Shown piece by piece: positions 36,087-46,436 of a stretch of 64,000 nt of DNA. The stretch comes from Acetobacter estunensis (lineage in GTDB: Bacteria > Pseudomonadota > Alphaproteobacteria > Acetobacterales > Acetobacteraceae): assembly GCF_019083805.1 (NCBI RefSeq), contig NZ_JAHRDV010000015.1:1-64000 (forward strand), given 5' to 3'. Numbering within the stretch: the stretch's first letter is position 1; every line of letters starts with the position of its first letter. The translations under genes and the position numbers were made by a program. The notes beneath the pieces are model-generated. The model was not told the origin of the DNA, searched no databases, and saw nothing but the letters and a program-made list of their open reading frames with translations.

Positions 36087-37532
36087 TTGACCTCCCCAAG
36101 TCCCAGTTCAGCGCCGCGTTCGCCTAAGCGCCAATCACGTCTGGTCTTCTGTTTTGACGGAACATGGGATCGATTAGATTCTCAACATCCGACAAACGTG
36201 GTCCTGACGGCAGAAAGTGTTTTGCCGTTGGCCAACGATGGCGTTGCACAAGTAGTATTCTATTCTCAAGGCGTCGGAACAGGTAAATTAGACCACCTAT
36301 CCGGTGGGATATTCGGCACAGGGCTATTGCAAAATATGGCTGATGCCTATCGTCAGCTCATTTTCAATTACACTCCTGGCGATGAAATTTATGTTTTTGG
36401 TTTTTCCCGAGGAGCTTATACAGCAAGATCTTTCGTTGGGCTGCTGCGCCATATAGGCATTGTCTCCCGGAGCAACGCGGCACAGGTCAATGACGCGATA
36501 AAAATCTACAGCAATCGCAAACAAAATGATCTTATGGATGGGCCAGATGTCTGCAAGGAGAGACTGAAACTCTCACCAGATATTTGTGTTAGCACCGAAG
36601 AAGACGACTGGCGGTGCAAAAATTTTCCAGGATACACATCTGGCAATGCGCCGTTACTTAAGATTAAATATCTTGGAGTGTGGGACACTGTAGGCGCACT
36701 TGGCGTTCCCAAGCGTTACCTGTTCGCGCAAAAGTTCGATCGTAAACTCGCATTCCACGATACAACGCTCACATCGATGGTCGAGTCCGCTCGGCACGCA
36801 GTTGCAATTGATGAAACACGTGAAGACTTCTTTCCGACCTTGTGGAACAACATCGACGACCTGAATCGTCAGGCAGGAAAAGAGCCTGATGCTCCCAATG
36901 CACCATATCTCCAGCAATGGTTTCCGGGAGTACACTGCGCTGTCGGTGGTGGTGGCGACCTCCGGGGGCTTTCTGACGAAACGTTAGAGTGGATATGGGA
37001 CGGGGCACGCCAAGCAGGTCTAGGACTAGATACGTCTCCCTCATCCAAAATATACACCTTAAAACCAGACTGTACTGATCCACTGAACCCATTTTCAGAA
37101 CAAGGAATGGGGTGGTTAGCCAGATGCAAGACATCCATAACGGATTCCATATGGAAACGAGCCCATCGTAAAGGACCGTCTCTTTTGCGAGATGTCAGTA
37201 TCTTTGCACGTCGCCGCTGGAAAGCGGCGCCAGACAGCTTGCCCGAGCACCAGAATTATCGTCCGTCCACCCTTTCCGCCGTGGCCGATGCGTTGGGTTC
37301 GGCTACCGACCTTCCTCCAACGGTTCCTGAAAATTTCCATATTATTGTCGTGAAACAAGGAGATCAGCTCGACAAAATCTCGCTATCTTTGTTCGGAAAT
37401 ATCCAGATGGCCAAAACGATATTTCAGATGAATTTGGATAAGCTTGACGACCCGAACCATATTTACGCTGGCATGACGCTGCGCGTTCCTATTCCACCAA
37501 GCGAGCCGAAAGCAGACACAACAAAGGCGTAA
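36087..37532 (+). CDS. DUF2235 alpha/beta hydrolase with C-terminal LysM domain
   Basis: 481 residues from a TTG start (36,087) with AGGAGA eight bases upstream. DUF2235 domain: 'LVFCFDGTWD' and the nucleophile motif 'GFSRGAYTAR' (Ser near 114) of phospholipase effectors such as Tle proteins. C-terminal LysM ('VVKQGDQLDKISLSLFG' to 'IYAGMTLRVP'), a peptidoglycan-binding module. No signal peptide, and no T6SS gene is near. It is on the opposite strand between trbB and copG and has lower GC, so it is an acquired gene. Possible roles are a conjugation-associated lipase or a membrane-attacking defence effector. Confidence 0.85.
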   Translation: MTSPSPSSAPRSPKRQSRLVFCFDGTWDRLDSQHPTNVVLTAESVLPLANDGVAQVVFYSQGVGTGKLDHLSGGIFGTGLLQNMADAYRQLIFNYTPGDEIYVFGFSRGAYTARSFVGLLRHIGIVSRSNAAQVNDAIKIYSNRKQNDLMDGPDVCKERLKLSPDICVSTEEDDWRCKNFPGYTSGNAPLLKIKYLGVWDTVGALGVPKRYLFAQKFDRKLAFHDTTLTSMVESARHAVAIDETREDFFPTLWNNIDDLNRQAGKEPDAPNAPYLQQWFPGVHCAVGGGGDLRGLSDETLEWIWDGARQAGLGLDTSPSSKIYTLKPDCTDPLNPFSEQGMGWLARCKTSITDSIWKRAHRKGPSLLRDVSIFARRRWKAAPDSLPEHQNYRPSTLSAVADALGSATDLPPTVPENFHIIVVKQGDQLDKISLSLFGNIQMAKTIFQMNLDKLDDPNHIYAGMTLRVPIPPSEPKADTTKA

Positions 37533-37582
37533 GAATATTTATTACGCTATTATTTCTTTTACATAAATTCAACTTCGTTCAA

Positions 37583-38005
37583 TCAAGATTCATCTTCCTC
37601 ATTAGGCGGTAGATCCTGATGGAGACGGCGCCCGGCACTCAAATGCCGGGCCAACGTCTCGATAAACTGTTCATAACGCGCAGTCGCCTGGGCGCGGGCA
37701 GTGGCCGCAGCCGGCTCGGGCAACGGTGGCGTTGTGAGCAGCCAGAAGCGAATGAAAAGCGCCAGTGTCTCGACGTTGATCCCAAGGTCGCGCTCCATGT
37801 GACCGATCCGACGATCAAGCCGTTCCAGCCGCCGGTTTAGCGCGCCCTCACCTTTCCCGTCCTCAGGGGAAAGAAAGGCGGCAAGCGCCGTTTCGACCAG
37901 CATGGACTGGGACTGGCGACGACGGGTGGCAAGATCCCCCAAGGTCTCCGCCAGCACGGGGTCCAGATAGACCGTAATCTGCTGCTTCCTGCGCGCTCGT
38001 TTCAT
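37583..38005 (-). CDS. CopG-type ribbon-helix-helix protein beside traG
   Basis: 140 residues. N-terminal RHH DNA-binding motif ('KQQITVYLDPVLAETLGDLA'), then a hydrophobic helix ('TLALFIRFWLLTTPPLPEP') and charged tail. This family regularly sits between traG and trbB in Alphaproteobacterial ICEs. It could bind oriT or regulate transfer genes. Overlaps traG by 4 bases. Confidence 0.88.
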   Translation of the reverse strand: MKRARRKQQITVYLDPVLAETLGDLATRRRQSQSMLVETALAAFLSPEDGKGEGALNRRLERLDRRIGHMERDLGINVETLALFIRFWLLTTPPLPEPAAATARAQATARYEQFIETLARHLSAGRRLHQDLPPNEEDES

Positions 38006-40002
38006 GGACCTTCCATCTCCATGCCGTCATCCCGATCCAATGCAGCCAGCCGTGTCATTCGCTGGAGATCCTCGAATTCCCGCCTGGCGCGCATGGCGGC
38101 ATGATCGGGATCAAGGTCCGGGTTTTTCCGTTCATGCTCGTCCCGCCCCCGCTCTGCTTTCGGTGTGTGGGCTGCATCAAACTCGCGCGTCTGCTTCTGT
38201 CCTGCACCCATCGGTTCGTCAGAAGACGTTCCAGCCAATGTGTCTTCATCTTCAGGAGGCATCTGGTCTGGCGTGGGTCTGCCACTCCAGTCATCTGCGC
38301 CCGCAGCGTCCGCCGACAACCGAGGCGCAGGCGGCGGCAGAATGCGTTCCTGCAGGCGCGGATCGGCATAATAACGCGCCTTGCGGGCGCGCACTGGCGG
38401 TGTGCCGGCCGCCATGACAACCTCTTCGTTGGATGGAAGCTGCATGATTTCGCCGGGCGTCAGCAGAGGCCGGGCACTTTCCTGCCGGGAGACCATCAGA
38501 TGCCCCAGCCAGGGCGACAGGCGATGCCCCGCATAATTTTTCTGTGCCCTAACCTCGGTGGCCGTGCCAAGGGCGTCAGACACACGTCGAGCTGTCCGCT
38601 CATCATTGGTCGCGAAACAGACACGGACATGGCAGTTGTCGAGAATTGAATTGTTGTGCCCGTAGGCTTTCTCGATCTGGTTGAGACTCTGGGCAATCAG
38701 AAAGGCTTTGATGCCATACCCCGCCATGAAGGCGAGCGCGCTTTCAAAGAAGTCGAGACGCCCGAGCGCCGGAAACTCATCCAGCATGAGCAGAAGGCGA
38801 TGATTTTTCTTCTGGTGTTGCAGGTCTTCCGTCAGGCGACGACCGATCTGGTTGAGCACCAGGCGGATCAGCGGCTTGGTCCGGCTGATATCCGATGGCG
38901 GCACGCTGAGATAGAGTGTCGTGGGGCGGCCGCCACGCACGATGTCGGTGATCCGCCACGTGCAGCGGGATGTCACCTTGGCCACGACCGGATCACGATA
39001 CAGGCCCAGAAATGACATGGCGGTAGACAACACACCGGACCGTTCGTTGGGAGACTTGTTGAGCAGTTCCCGAGCGGCCGACGCCACCACAGGGTGCGGC
39101 CCCGCCTCTCCCAGATGCTTCGTGCGCATCATGGCGCGTAATGTCGTCTCGATCGGGCGTTTTGGATCGGACAGCAGATTTGCCACGCCGCTGAGGGTCT
39201 TGTCCTTCTCCGCATACAGGACATGCAGGATGGCCCCGACCAGAAGGGAATGGCTCGTCTTTTCCCAGTGGCTGCGGCGTTCCAGCGAGCCCTCGGGATC
39301 GACCAGCACGTCAGCCACGTTCTGGGCATCCCGTACTTCCCACTCACCCTGACGGATTTCCAGCAGGGGGTTGTAGGCATCCGAGCGTGGATTGGTGGGG
39401 TCAAACAGAAGGACACGGCTGAATGTTCCCCGAAAACCTGCGGTCTCCTGCCAGTTCTCTCCCTTGATATCATGTACGATGGCCGAGCCCGGCCAGGTCA
39501 GGAGTGTCGGGATGACGAGACCCACGCCCTTGCCCGAGCGTGTGGGCGCGAAGCACAGAACGTGCTCCGGGCCATTATGCCGAAGATAGGTCTTGCGGTG
39601 ACAGCCCAGCACAACGCCGTCGGGATCGAGCAATCCGGATTTCTGCAGGTCTTCGGCGCTCGCCCATCGCGCGCTGCCATAGGTAGCGGCCCGTCTGGCC
39701 TCGCGCGCACGACGCACCGACATGGCGACAGCCACGAGAAATGCCAGCACACCACCCGAACCAGCAATCCAGCCGCCCTGCGAGAAGATGTGCGGCGCGT
39801 AGGCGTCGAATTCATACCACCACCAGAAAACAAGCGGTGGCGCATAGACCGGCCAGTGATGGAACAAGGTGAACCATGGCTGGCCGAGTTCGGGCTGAAA
39901 GGCCAATTGCCAGGCCACCCATTCTGTCGCCCCCCACCAGGACAGAACAACCAGCACCAGCACGACGCATAGCTGTCCCCATAGGACACGTGCTCCTGAC
40001 AT
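38002..40002 (-). CDS. traG: TraG / VirD4 coupling protein
   Basis: 666 residues. Two N-terminal membrane regions (about 8-30 and 75-95), Walker A 'APTRSGKGVG' (near 150), Walker B 'LLLMLDEFPALGR' (near 400) and 'AQSLNQIEK'. Brings the relaxase-DNA complex to the type IV channel. The charged C-terminal tail (about 570-666) is variable in the family. Confidence 0.96.
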   Translation of the reverse strand: MSGARVLWGQLCVVLVLVVLSWWGATEWVAWQLAFQPELGQPWFTLFHHWPVYAPPLVFWWWYEFDAYAPHIFSQGGWIAGSGGVLAFLVAVAMSVRRAREARRAATYGSARWASAEDLQKSGLLDPDGVVLGCHRKTYLRHNGPEHVLCFAPTRSGKGVGLVIPTLLTWPGSAIVHDIKGENWQETAGFRGTFSRVLLFDPTNPRSDAYNPLLEIRQGEWEVRDAQNVADVLVDPEGSLERRSHWEKTSHSLLVGAILHVLYAEKDKTLSGVANLLSDPKRPIETTLRAMMRTKHLGEAGPHPVVASAARELLNKSPNERSGVLSTAMSFLGLYRDPVVAKVTSRCTWRITDIVRGGRPTTLYLSVPPSDISRTKPLIRLVLNQIGRRLTEDLQHQKKNHRLLLMLDEFPALGRLDFFESALAFMAGYGIKAFLIAQSLNQIEKAYGHNNSILDNCHVRVCFATNDERTARRVSDALGTATEVRAQKNYAGHRLSPWLGHLMVSRQESARPLLTPGEIMQLPSNEEVVMAAGTPPVRARKARYYADPRLQERILPPPAPRLSADAAGADDWSGRPTPDQMPPEDEDTLAGTSSDEPMGAGQKQTREFDAAHTPKAERGRDEHERKNPDLDPDHAAMRARREFEDLQRMTRLAALDRDDGMEMEGP

Positions 40003-40290
40003 CGCCGTTTCCTCCTTTTCATCAATCGAGAAAAGGCGAGAGAGACTTACAAATACCAGCGCCGGAGCCCTGTCTACGTGGCCTGGTGCATCCGGGCGTA
40101 AAATTATCGCCGCGCGCGTGGGCTCTACGTCACAATGGCGCTTGCACAGGTTTTCACGGGGACGGCCTTCCCCTGAAACGACGGCACCAGATCCACGCCG
40201 TTAACATCCGTAACGACGTTGTGAATCCTGCTGGATCGCCTGCCCTCATTTTCTGCTTAAAATTCAGGCGTTAGGCGCATCTAGGTTGTT

Positions 40291-41193
40291 ATGACGATCG
40301 AAATCCGCCATCTGCGGTCCGCGCTCGCGGCCGCCGAACATCGCAGCCTCCGCAAGGCGGCAACTGCATCGGGCATACGTGCCGCCCTTCTTTCCAAGGA
40401 CATCCGCCTGCTGGAAGACGTGATTGGCTGCACGCTCTTTATCCGCACCCCGGCGGGCGTACGGCCAACATCCCATGGCGTCGACTTCCTGCATGTGGCG
40501 CAGCAAATCGTCCATGATGTGGATATGCTGGCAAACAGTCCCGGTTCCGGTGCCCGGCAGACAGCCCGCCGCCTTACGATTGGTTATTATACATCCGTCT
40601 CGACCGGAAACCTCCGGGCAACGCTGGGGGAATTCCAGCGTAGACACCCGACCATTCCGTGGAAGTTTGTGGGCGGTAGCCGTGCATCACTGTTGCAGAA
40701 GGTCGAAACTGGACAGGTCGATATTGCAATTGTCACAGCGGGCGGACTGGAATGGCAGGATGCGCTGCTCCGGCTCTGGTCGGAACGCTGTGTGGTCGCA
40801 CTGCGGTCCGATCATAAGCTCGCAGCACTGCCCGTTCTGGAATGGAGCCTTCTGCGCCATGAGCGGTTTCTCATCAGCACACAGGATCCCGGCCCGGAGA
40901 TCGCGGACATCATCCGCCACTACATCTCGGTCGATGTGCGCGCGCCCAATCTCGTGACACACGATACGGAGACGCAGTTTCTCAAACCCTTCGTGGCGGA
41001 GAATGGCAGCGTCATGATCGATTATGAAAGCGCAACGGGAGACGGCCTGAGCAACATTGTCTACCGGCAGGTGCTCAACGGTCGCCAGCCTGTCGAACTG
41101 CGTTTTGTGGCCTGTTGGCGGGCCGATAATCCCAACCCATCTCTGGCTCGTTTTCTCCAGTTACTCCGGGAACGCTATCCGGATATATCCTGA
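40291..41193 (+). CDS. LysR-family regulator linked to traG
   Basis: 300 residues. N-terminal winged HTH ('LRSALAAAEHRSLRKAATAS', residues 8-27) and a periplasmic-binding-protein-like sensor domain from about 90. It is divergent from traG with 288 bases between, a pairing repeatedly found in Alphaproteobacterial ICEs, so it may control transfer genes. The HTH differs from classic LysR in the second helix ('GIRAALLSKDIRLLED'). It marks the left edge of the acquired iron block. Confidence 0.85.
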   Translation: MTIEIRHLRSALAAAEHRSLRKAATASGIRAALLSKDIRLLEDVIGCTLFIRTPAGVRPTSHGVDFLHVAQQIVHDVDMLANSPGSGARQTARRLTIGYYTSVSTGNLRATLGEFQRRHPTIPWKFVGGSRASLLQKVETGQVDIAIVTAGGLEWQDALLRLWSERCVVALRSDHKLAALPVLEWSLLRHERFLISTQDPGPEIADIIRHYISVDVRAPNLVTHDTETQFLKPFVAENGSVMIDYESATGDGLSNIVYRQVLNGRQPVELRFVACWRADNPNPSLARFLQLLRERYPDIS

Positions 41194-41483
41194 CAAAGAC
41201 GCAAGACCTCTGCGGTTTCAAAATTAATTTGGAACTATCATTATCCAATATACGCCAACGTAGGTCACGCATGTTGCATACATCACTCTCGAATCTTGCA
41301 CAGTGCGATATCACGAATTTTGCATAGGTCACCCGACGGACGTTGCAAGTGCAACCCACGTTTCTTGCAGCCGTCACCTATCGAAATTTGCAGCAGCGTT
41401 GCCCCACGACTTTGGCATCGAGACGAGGAGCAATACATTGATTTTAAATCAGGAAAATCGGTGCAGTTTCGGGCGGTAAAATT

Positions 41484-44015
41484 TCACCAGCTATACGAAA
41501 GATTGCCATATATGCGCTGGCCCTGCCCATAGTAGCAGGCACCGCCACCGCCCGAGCATGATGTAACATAACGCTTGTTTGTGAGGTTTGAGATCGCCAA
41601 CTGCGCTTTCAAACCTTTGAGTGTTGGTGTCAGGGCAGAAAAGTCATAATGGGCTCCGACATCAAACAGAGTATAGGCAGGCGCTTTAAAAGAGTTAGCA
41701 TTATCAGCATACGTATATCCGATGTAACGAACTCCAAAGTTGAGGCCAAATCCATGAAGAACTCTGACTGGCGGGGTATAGTCAATAAACATATTCACCA
41801 TATTGCGCGGAAGACCTGAAATATATTTCCCTTTTTCAGAGACCTCACCCAGGACGTTGCCATAGATATCTGTGCGGTCTTCAACCGTATCGCTTTTTGC
41901 AACGCGTGTATCATTAAAACTATATGACGCAGTTAGATGTAGATCTTTCGTAATGTTCGCATGCGCAGATAGTTCAACCCCTTTCGACACAACAGTTCCC
42001 GCATCAACCTGATAGCCTGGATTGACTGTATCGGTGATGGCGTAGTGATTTTCTTTTATATGATAGGCTGCAGCCGTCAGAAAAATATCGGAATGTGGAA
42101 TTAAGTATTTCAGCCCGGCTTCAAACTGATCCCCCTGGTTAGGCTTGAACAGCTTTCCATCTGCGGAAAAATATCCGACCTGCGGCATGAATGATGTTGC
42201 GTAGCTGAAATAAGGCGTCAGCCCAAAATCGAAGTTATACGTAAAGCCTGCACGCCATGTAAATGCAGAGGCAGGTTCCTTATGTTCAGTGCTTATGTGT
42301 CGTGCCACATTTGTCGCACCAATATGGCGCTGGGCATAAACGATTGAATCATAACCATACCAGTCCTGTCGTCCTCCTAAGGTCACAGTAAGCTTATGGA
42401 ACTTCATCTGATCCTGAAAATATATGCCTTTCTGGTTTAATGTCTGGAACAGATCTTGATTTGTAATATGATCAGAACCTGACCAACTATAATTGGGACT
42501 CCATCCATATTGAGGCGCCCAAATGTTTATTGGCTCACCGCTTAAATCATAATAAAGGTTCTGTTCAACTTTCACTTGTCTGAAGTCCATACCTGCCACC
42601 AGCGTATGGCTTACAGGTCCAGTAGAGACATGGCTGATTAACTTGCTGTCAAGGCCGATAGTGCGGCTGGGTTGCCACGCCATGTTAGCTGTCCTCGAAT
42701 AAGTAGAACCATCAGTCGATAAACTCCCGCCCGTTATAGTATTGTAATACGCTTTGGAATCTTCATACATAAACGTTTGCTGAAATTCTAAGTATTTATT
42801 AAACTTGTGCGCAAACTGATATTCAAAGCGGGCTTCTTTTGATGTCATTATTTGATTTGAGGGCTCCCCCAGAAAGCGACTTCGCGGCAAATATCCACCG
42901 GTTCCCCGTATTAATGTACCTACAAGTGGATACCCAGTCGCATACATCCCATTATCAGGTGTGTACATATAACTACCTAATAACGTAAGACTTGTCTTAT
43001 TATCGATATCCCATTTTATAGAAGGAAGAACGCCAACTCTCTTATAGTTTATATAGTCAGTTTGCGTTCCCTGTGTGACACCAATCCCGGCAATACGATA
43101 TTTCACGTTACCTGATTTTGTTACCTTGTCACTCACATCAAAAGTTGCCTCATATCGCCCCCAGTTACCGAACCCTACGGAAACATTCCGAATTGGCGTG
43201 TCTGTTGGCTGCTTCAAGCGCGTTGCAATGATACCACCGGGACTTGTCTGTCCGTACATGACGGACGCTGGCCCGTTCAGGGCCTCGACACGTTCCACGA
43301 AGGCTGTCTCCCCTGCAGAACGGGAATTGGACTGTATTCCATCAATATATTGGGTAGAGTTAAACCCGCGCTGCATAAAGCTACCCTTGATACCAGCATT
43401 TCCGTTGTTTCCTGTCCCTGTCTGCTCAGAAACAACGCCAGGCATATAACGCAGTGCCTCTTGTATATTTTGTGCTTGTTGGTCTTGGATTTCCTGCTTG
43501 GTAATTACGTAAACAGAGCTGGGAATTTCCCACAAGGGCGTATCGGTCTTCGTGCCTGCGTCGGTATAGGTTGCAACGTAGCCGTTCCCAGGCCCGATAG
43601 CTGCTGCATGTGCGTTAAAACTACCGCCGACGCGAACCGGACCAAGCGTGATATTCGCCGCTTTTGGTGTAGCCATAATCTGGAAAGCACTTTCTCCCAG
43701 CGTCTGATATGACAACCCACTTCCCTGCAGAAGACGTGCCAACGCTTCGCTGGATGTAAACTGCCCATGCAGCCCAGTAGTCGTATGACCGGCCAGTGTC
43801 GGTGCCTGCGACGTCACCTGAATACGGGATTGAGCACTGAACGACACAAGCGCGCTCGACAACGATCCGGCAGGAATATTGAAGCTGAATTTTGGCTGAG
43901 TCTGTGCAGTCTCTGCCCGCGCTCTGGTCGGGACAAAGGACGTCAGCGCAGTGGTGGTGGCGAGCATCAGGACCGATGCGGCTATCGGTCTCCTCAGAAA
44001 TCCTGACGAATGCAT
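41484..44015 (-). CDS. TonB-dependent siderophore receptor with STN domain
   Basis: 843 residues from ATG 44,015, which has AGGAAGAG upstream (ATG 44,036 adds seven residues without a ribosome site). Signal peptide ending 'TRARAE'; STN secretin-like signalling domain (about 45-100, 'NIPAGSLSSALVSFSAQS'); plug domain with 'GGIIATRLKQP'; 22-strand barrel ending in 'YGNLSYSW'. The STN domain talks to the FecR/FecI pair upstream, as in FecA and FpvA. Substrate cannot be told from sequence; ferric siderophores of the hydroxamate or catecholate type are typical. A Fur-like box lies at 44,144. Confidence 0.93.
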   Translation of the reverse strand: MHSSGFLRRPIAASVLMLATTTALTSFVPTRARAETAQTQPKFSFNIPAGSLSSALVSFSAQSRIQVTSQAPTLAGHTTTGLHGQFTSSEALARLLQGSGLSYQTLGESAFQIMATPKAANITLGPVRVGGSFNAHAAAIGPGNGYVATYTDAGTKTDTPLWEIPSSVYVITKQEIQDQQAQNIQEALRYMPGVVSEQTGTGNNGNAGIKGSFMQRGFNSTQYIDGIQSNSRSAGETAFVERVEALNGPASVMYGQTSPGGIIATRLKQPTDTPIRNVSVGFGNWGRYEATFDVSDKVTKSGNVKYRIAGIGVTQGTQTDYINYKRVGVLPSIKWDIDNKTSLTLLGSYMYTPDNGMYATGYPLVGTLIRGTGGYLPRSRFLGEPSNQIMTSKEARFEYQFAHKFNKYLEFQQTFMYEDSKAYYNTITGGSLSTDGSTYSRTANMAWQPSRTIGLDSKLISHVSTGPVSHTLVAGMDFRQVKVEQNLYYDLSGEPINIWAPQYGWSPNYSWSGSDHITNQDLFQTLNQKGIYFQDQMKFHKLTVTLGGRQDWYGYDSIVYAQRHIGATNVARHISTEHKEPASAFTWRAGFTYNFDFGLTPYFSYATSFMPQVGYFSADGKLFKPNQGDQFEAGLKYLIPHSDIFLTAAAYHIKENHYAITDTVNPGYQVDAGTVVSKGVELSAHANITKDLHLTASYSFNDTRVAKSDTVEDRTDIYGNVLGEVSEKGKYISGLPRNMVNMFIDYTPPVRVLHGFGLNFGVRYIGYTYADNANSFKAPAYTLFDVGAHYDFSALTPTLKGLKAQLAISNLTNKRYVTSCSGGGGACYYGQGQRIYGNLSYSW

Positions 44016-44374
44016 GGGCGCGGCTCTTCCTGTCATCTCAGTTTTTAATGCAATTCATTTGCATCCAATGGGCATGGTAAGTGAGATGCACGGGAAGGCC
44101 GTTTTTTCGGAAAAAATTTCAGATTTTTTTATTTTTTTTGCGCGATGATCATTATCACTCTGTTTGATAAGGGTTTTTTCTTTTCCATGAGGTTGCGCAT
44201 TTTTCTGACTTGAGCCCCCGCACCTCGACACATGGTCCCAGGCAGACCTGTTCTCTCGCAGAGGACATTTCCTTCGATCTGAAGCATGTCACGTCCGCTG
44301 CCGTGTATACGGGGCTGAATCGATGTCTGTGAGAACGCCTTACGAGCAACGAGAAACCAGCCCGCGAGACCGTT
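44016..44374. other. Leader region of the TonB receptor
   Basis: Holds a Fur-like site (44,144-44,156) and a T-rich tract (44,100-44,140) upstream of the receptor. Probably the ECF-sigma-dependent promoter of the receptor lies here. No gene seen. Confidence 0.5.
44144..44156. promoter_or_regulatory. Fur-box-like sequence
   Basis: GATGATCATTATC matches the Fur core GATAATCATTATC with one mismatch. It lies about 130 bases upstream of the TonB receptor start, so iron repression of the receptor is plausible. Confidence 0.55.
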
Positions 44375-45346
44375 TCAACGCCCCGTCACGAGTGCAAACC
44401 AGGGCGTTACGGACATGACCTTCCCCCCATAGGGATGCACGATCAGTTGCAGCGACGTTTGCGGGTGATGCAGATCGTAGGAACCGCTGACCTTGCGTGC
44501 TGCCAGCGTATCATGCGTGACGATAATCCGGGTGCTTGTCCAGGGCTGGAGTGCTGCCACCATGTCAGCAATGGTATTGCCCTGTGCCACCAGCATTCCG
44601 TCACGCCAAAGCCCGATGGTCTCGGGTGCCTGGGTGTCGGATATGATCTGGGTGCCTCGGACATCAACGCGATCCCCCGCATGCAGGTCGCGCTCCAGGC
44701 CGATGCTTCCCTCTGCGGACACATGCACGGCCCCTTCCCGCACCGCCACGGACGTCTCATCACCGTCTGTCCGGGCATCGAACATAGTGCCGATATCCGT
44801 CGTCGTCACCGGTCCGGCAATTACGGTAAACGGCCGACTGGCATCATGATGCACCACGAAATAGGCTTCGCCGCGCAGCAGTTCGATCCGTCGCTCATGA
44901 GCCGTCATATGCATGGCGACTGCGGAACGCGGTGCCAGAATGACCTCACTGCCGTCGGCCAGATGGATGTCCTCCGTAACACCTGCCTGCGTGTAATGGT
45001 CCGCCCGCAGGCGCAGGGGCAGGTCGGGCACGAACACAAAGGCGGCTATACAGGCAGCCATGGCAAAGCTGGCAAATGCGGCGACATTTACCTTCCTTCT
45101 GCCAGTGCGATCGTTCGCCGGAATGCCCCAGAACCTTCTACGGGCGCCGCCCCGCCTCTTGCGCTCCGGTGGGGCCAGATCGAGTACGCCCAGCGTCTCA
45201 TTGATTTCCGCCCAGGCCTGCCGGTGCAACGGGCTTTCCTGCAGCCATGCCTCGAACTGGCGGCGCAATTCGGGATCGTCCGGCTCTTCACGGAGATAGA
45301 TATGCCAGCCTGCTGCTGCCTCATCGGGGCTGCGGGACTCAGTCAT
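44375..45346 (-). CDS. fecR: FecR-family anti-sigma / sigma regulator
   Basis: 323 residues from ATG 45,346 with GGGAGGCG upstream. N-terminal DUF4880 domain ('HIYLREEPDDPELRRQFEAW', WLxxSPxHRxAW-type), one membrane helix (about 85-108) and a periplasmic FecR domain ('DIHLADGSEVILAPRSAVAM', 'LLRGEAYFVV'). It senses the loaded receptor's STN domain and controls FecI. Order fecI-fecR-receptor matches the fec system. Confidence 0.93.
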   Translation of the reverse strand: MTESRSPDEAAAGWHIYLREEPDDPELRRQFEAWLQESPLHRQAWAEINETLGVLDLAPPERKRRGGARRRFWGIPANDRTGRRKVNVAAFASFAMAACIAAFVFVPDLPLRLRADHYTQAGVTEDIHLADGSEVILAPRSAVAMHMTAHERRIELLRGEAYFVVHHDASRPFTVIAGPVTTTDIGTMFDARTDGDETSVAVREGAVHVSAEGSIGLERDLHAGDRVDVRGTQIISDTQAPETIGLWRDGMLVAQGNTIADMVAALQPWTSTRIIVTHDTLAARKVSGSYDLHHPQTSLQLIVHPYGGKVMSVTPWFALVTGR

Positions 45347-45476
45347 GCCACGCCTCCCCTGTCCTGGGACGGAAGAGACAAGCCAGGTGGAACGCAGCAG
45401 GCAGGATCGCAAGGTCATACCGATAAGATGCGCGGCATCCCCGGTTTTTCAGAAAATAATTCAAATCCACCGAGGC

Positions 45477-45983
45477 CTACTGCCCTTCCTTGCGTATCCG
45501 GTTGCAGGCTGCCAACCCTTCGGTGATCAGACCATGCACCATCGGAATGGATACACCCAGCACGGCGGCGACTTCCCGCAATTTCATCCCTTCAAAATGA
45601 TACATACGAATGGCCTCCGCCTGTCGCTCGGGCATGGCATCAAGCGCATCCATCACACGCATCATCGTTTCACGGGCCGCTACGGTTTCTTCGGGTGATG
45701 CTGCATCATCGGGGACAGTGGCTGTAACGACATCAAAATCCGCCTCGCTTATCCGCTCGATTTTTGTCCGGCGGGCACGCGTCATCAGAAGGTTGCGAAC
45801 GATGGTCCGCAGGTAGCTTCCGGGCGAGGCAATCGTGCTTACGGACTGCCGTGCGAAGAGCACCCACGCATCCTGCACGATGTCTTCCGCCAGCACGCTG
45901 TCGCCCGACAACTGTCGCGCATAGGACAGAAGGCCGGGACGGTGAGCCTCGTAAAGCTCAAGGGACGAATGTTTGGACTTCAA
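45477..45983 (-). CDS. fecI: FecI-type ECF sigma factor
   Basis: 168 residues. Sigma region 2 ('SYARQLSGDSVLAEDIVQDA', residues 20-39) and region 4 ('MPERQAEAIRMYHFEGMKLR' and 'VAAVLGVSIPMVHGL'). Directs transcription of the iron uptake receptor in response to FecR. 130 bases separate it from fecR. Confidence 0.93.
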   Translation of the reverse strand: MKSKHSSLELYEAHRPGLLSYARQLSGDSVLAEDIVQDAWVLFARQSVSTIASPGSYLRTIVRNLLMTRARRTKIERISEADFDVVTATVPDDAASPEETVAARETMMRVMDALDAMPERQAEAIRMYHFEGMKLREVAAVLGVSIPMVHGLITEGLAACNRIRKEGQ

Positions 45984-46436
45984 GACAGGTGGTTCCCGAT
46001 GCCATCACAACGCCAGCATTCAGAAATTAAGAAGGATTCGCAATTGTGATGGCACAGGGTCCGACTTTCCGCAAGATTTAGCAGCAGACCGCCGGTTTCG
46101 CCGGTGTTCAGCGAGGACCTATGAACAGGACGTCTACGCTGGAAGAAAGGCCGTTTTCTGCGGGTAAGATGCAAGTCCTTCGAAAATCGCATATCACGTG
46201 TCTGTCATTTATCGCTCTTTTTTCTGAAAAAACGGCATCGCCAAGCATCCATACTCCCAGCAGGGGTTCGCCCCGTTTTCATTCCGGACGCCGTCGCCGA
46301 CTGCGTGTTCCGGGCACGCAGGGAGAGTTCATATGCAGCACGGTTGCCCGCCTTTCCGCCATTCAGTTGCGATTCAGTGTTATTCTTATTCTTTCAAGGT
46401 TAACAGGCCGGCAGTATCCGTCGGCACGTTCGTGCC
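45984..46436. other. Divergent promoter region of the iron block
   Basis: Separates fecI (minus) from the PepSY-exbBD-tonB run (plus). A short plus-strand frame at 46,121-46,477 overlaps the PepSY start and has no family match. I see no unambiguous Fur box or -35/-10 pair. Confidence 0.45.
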
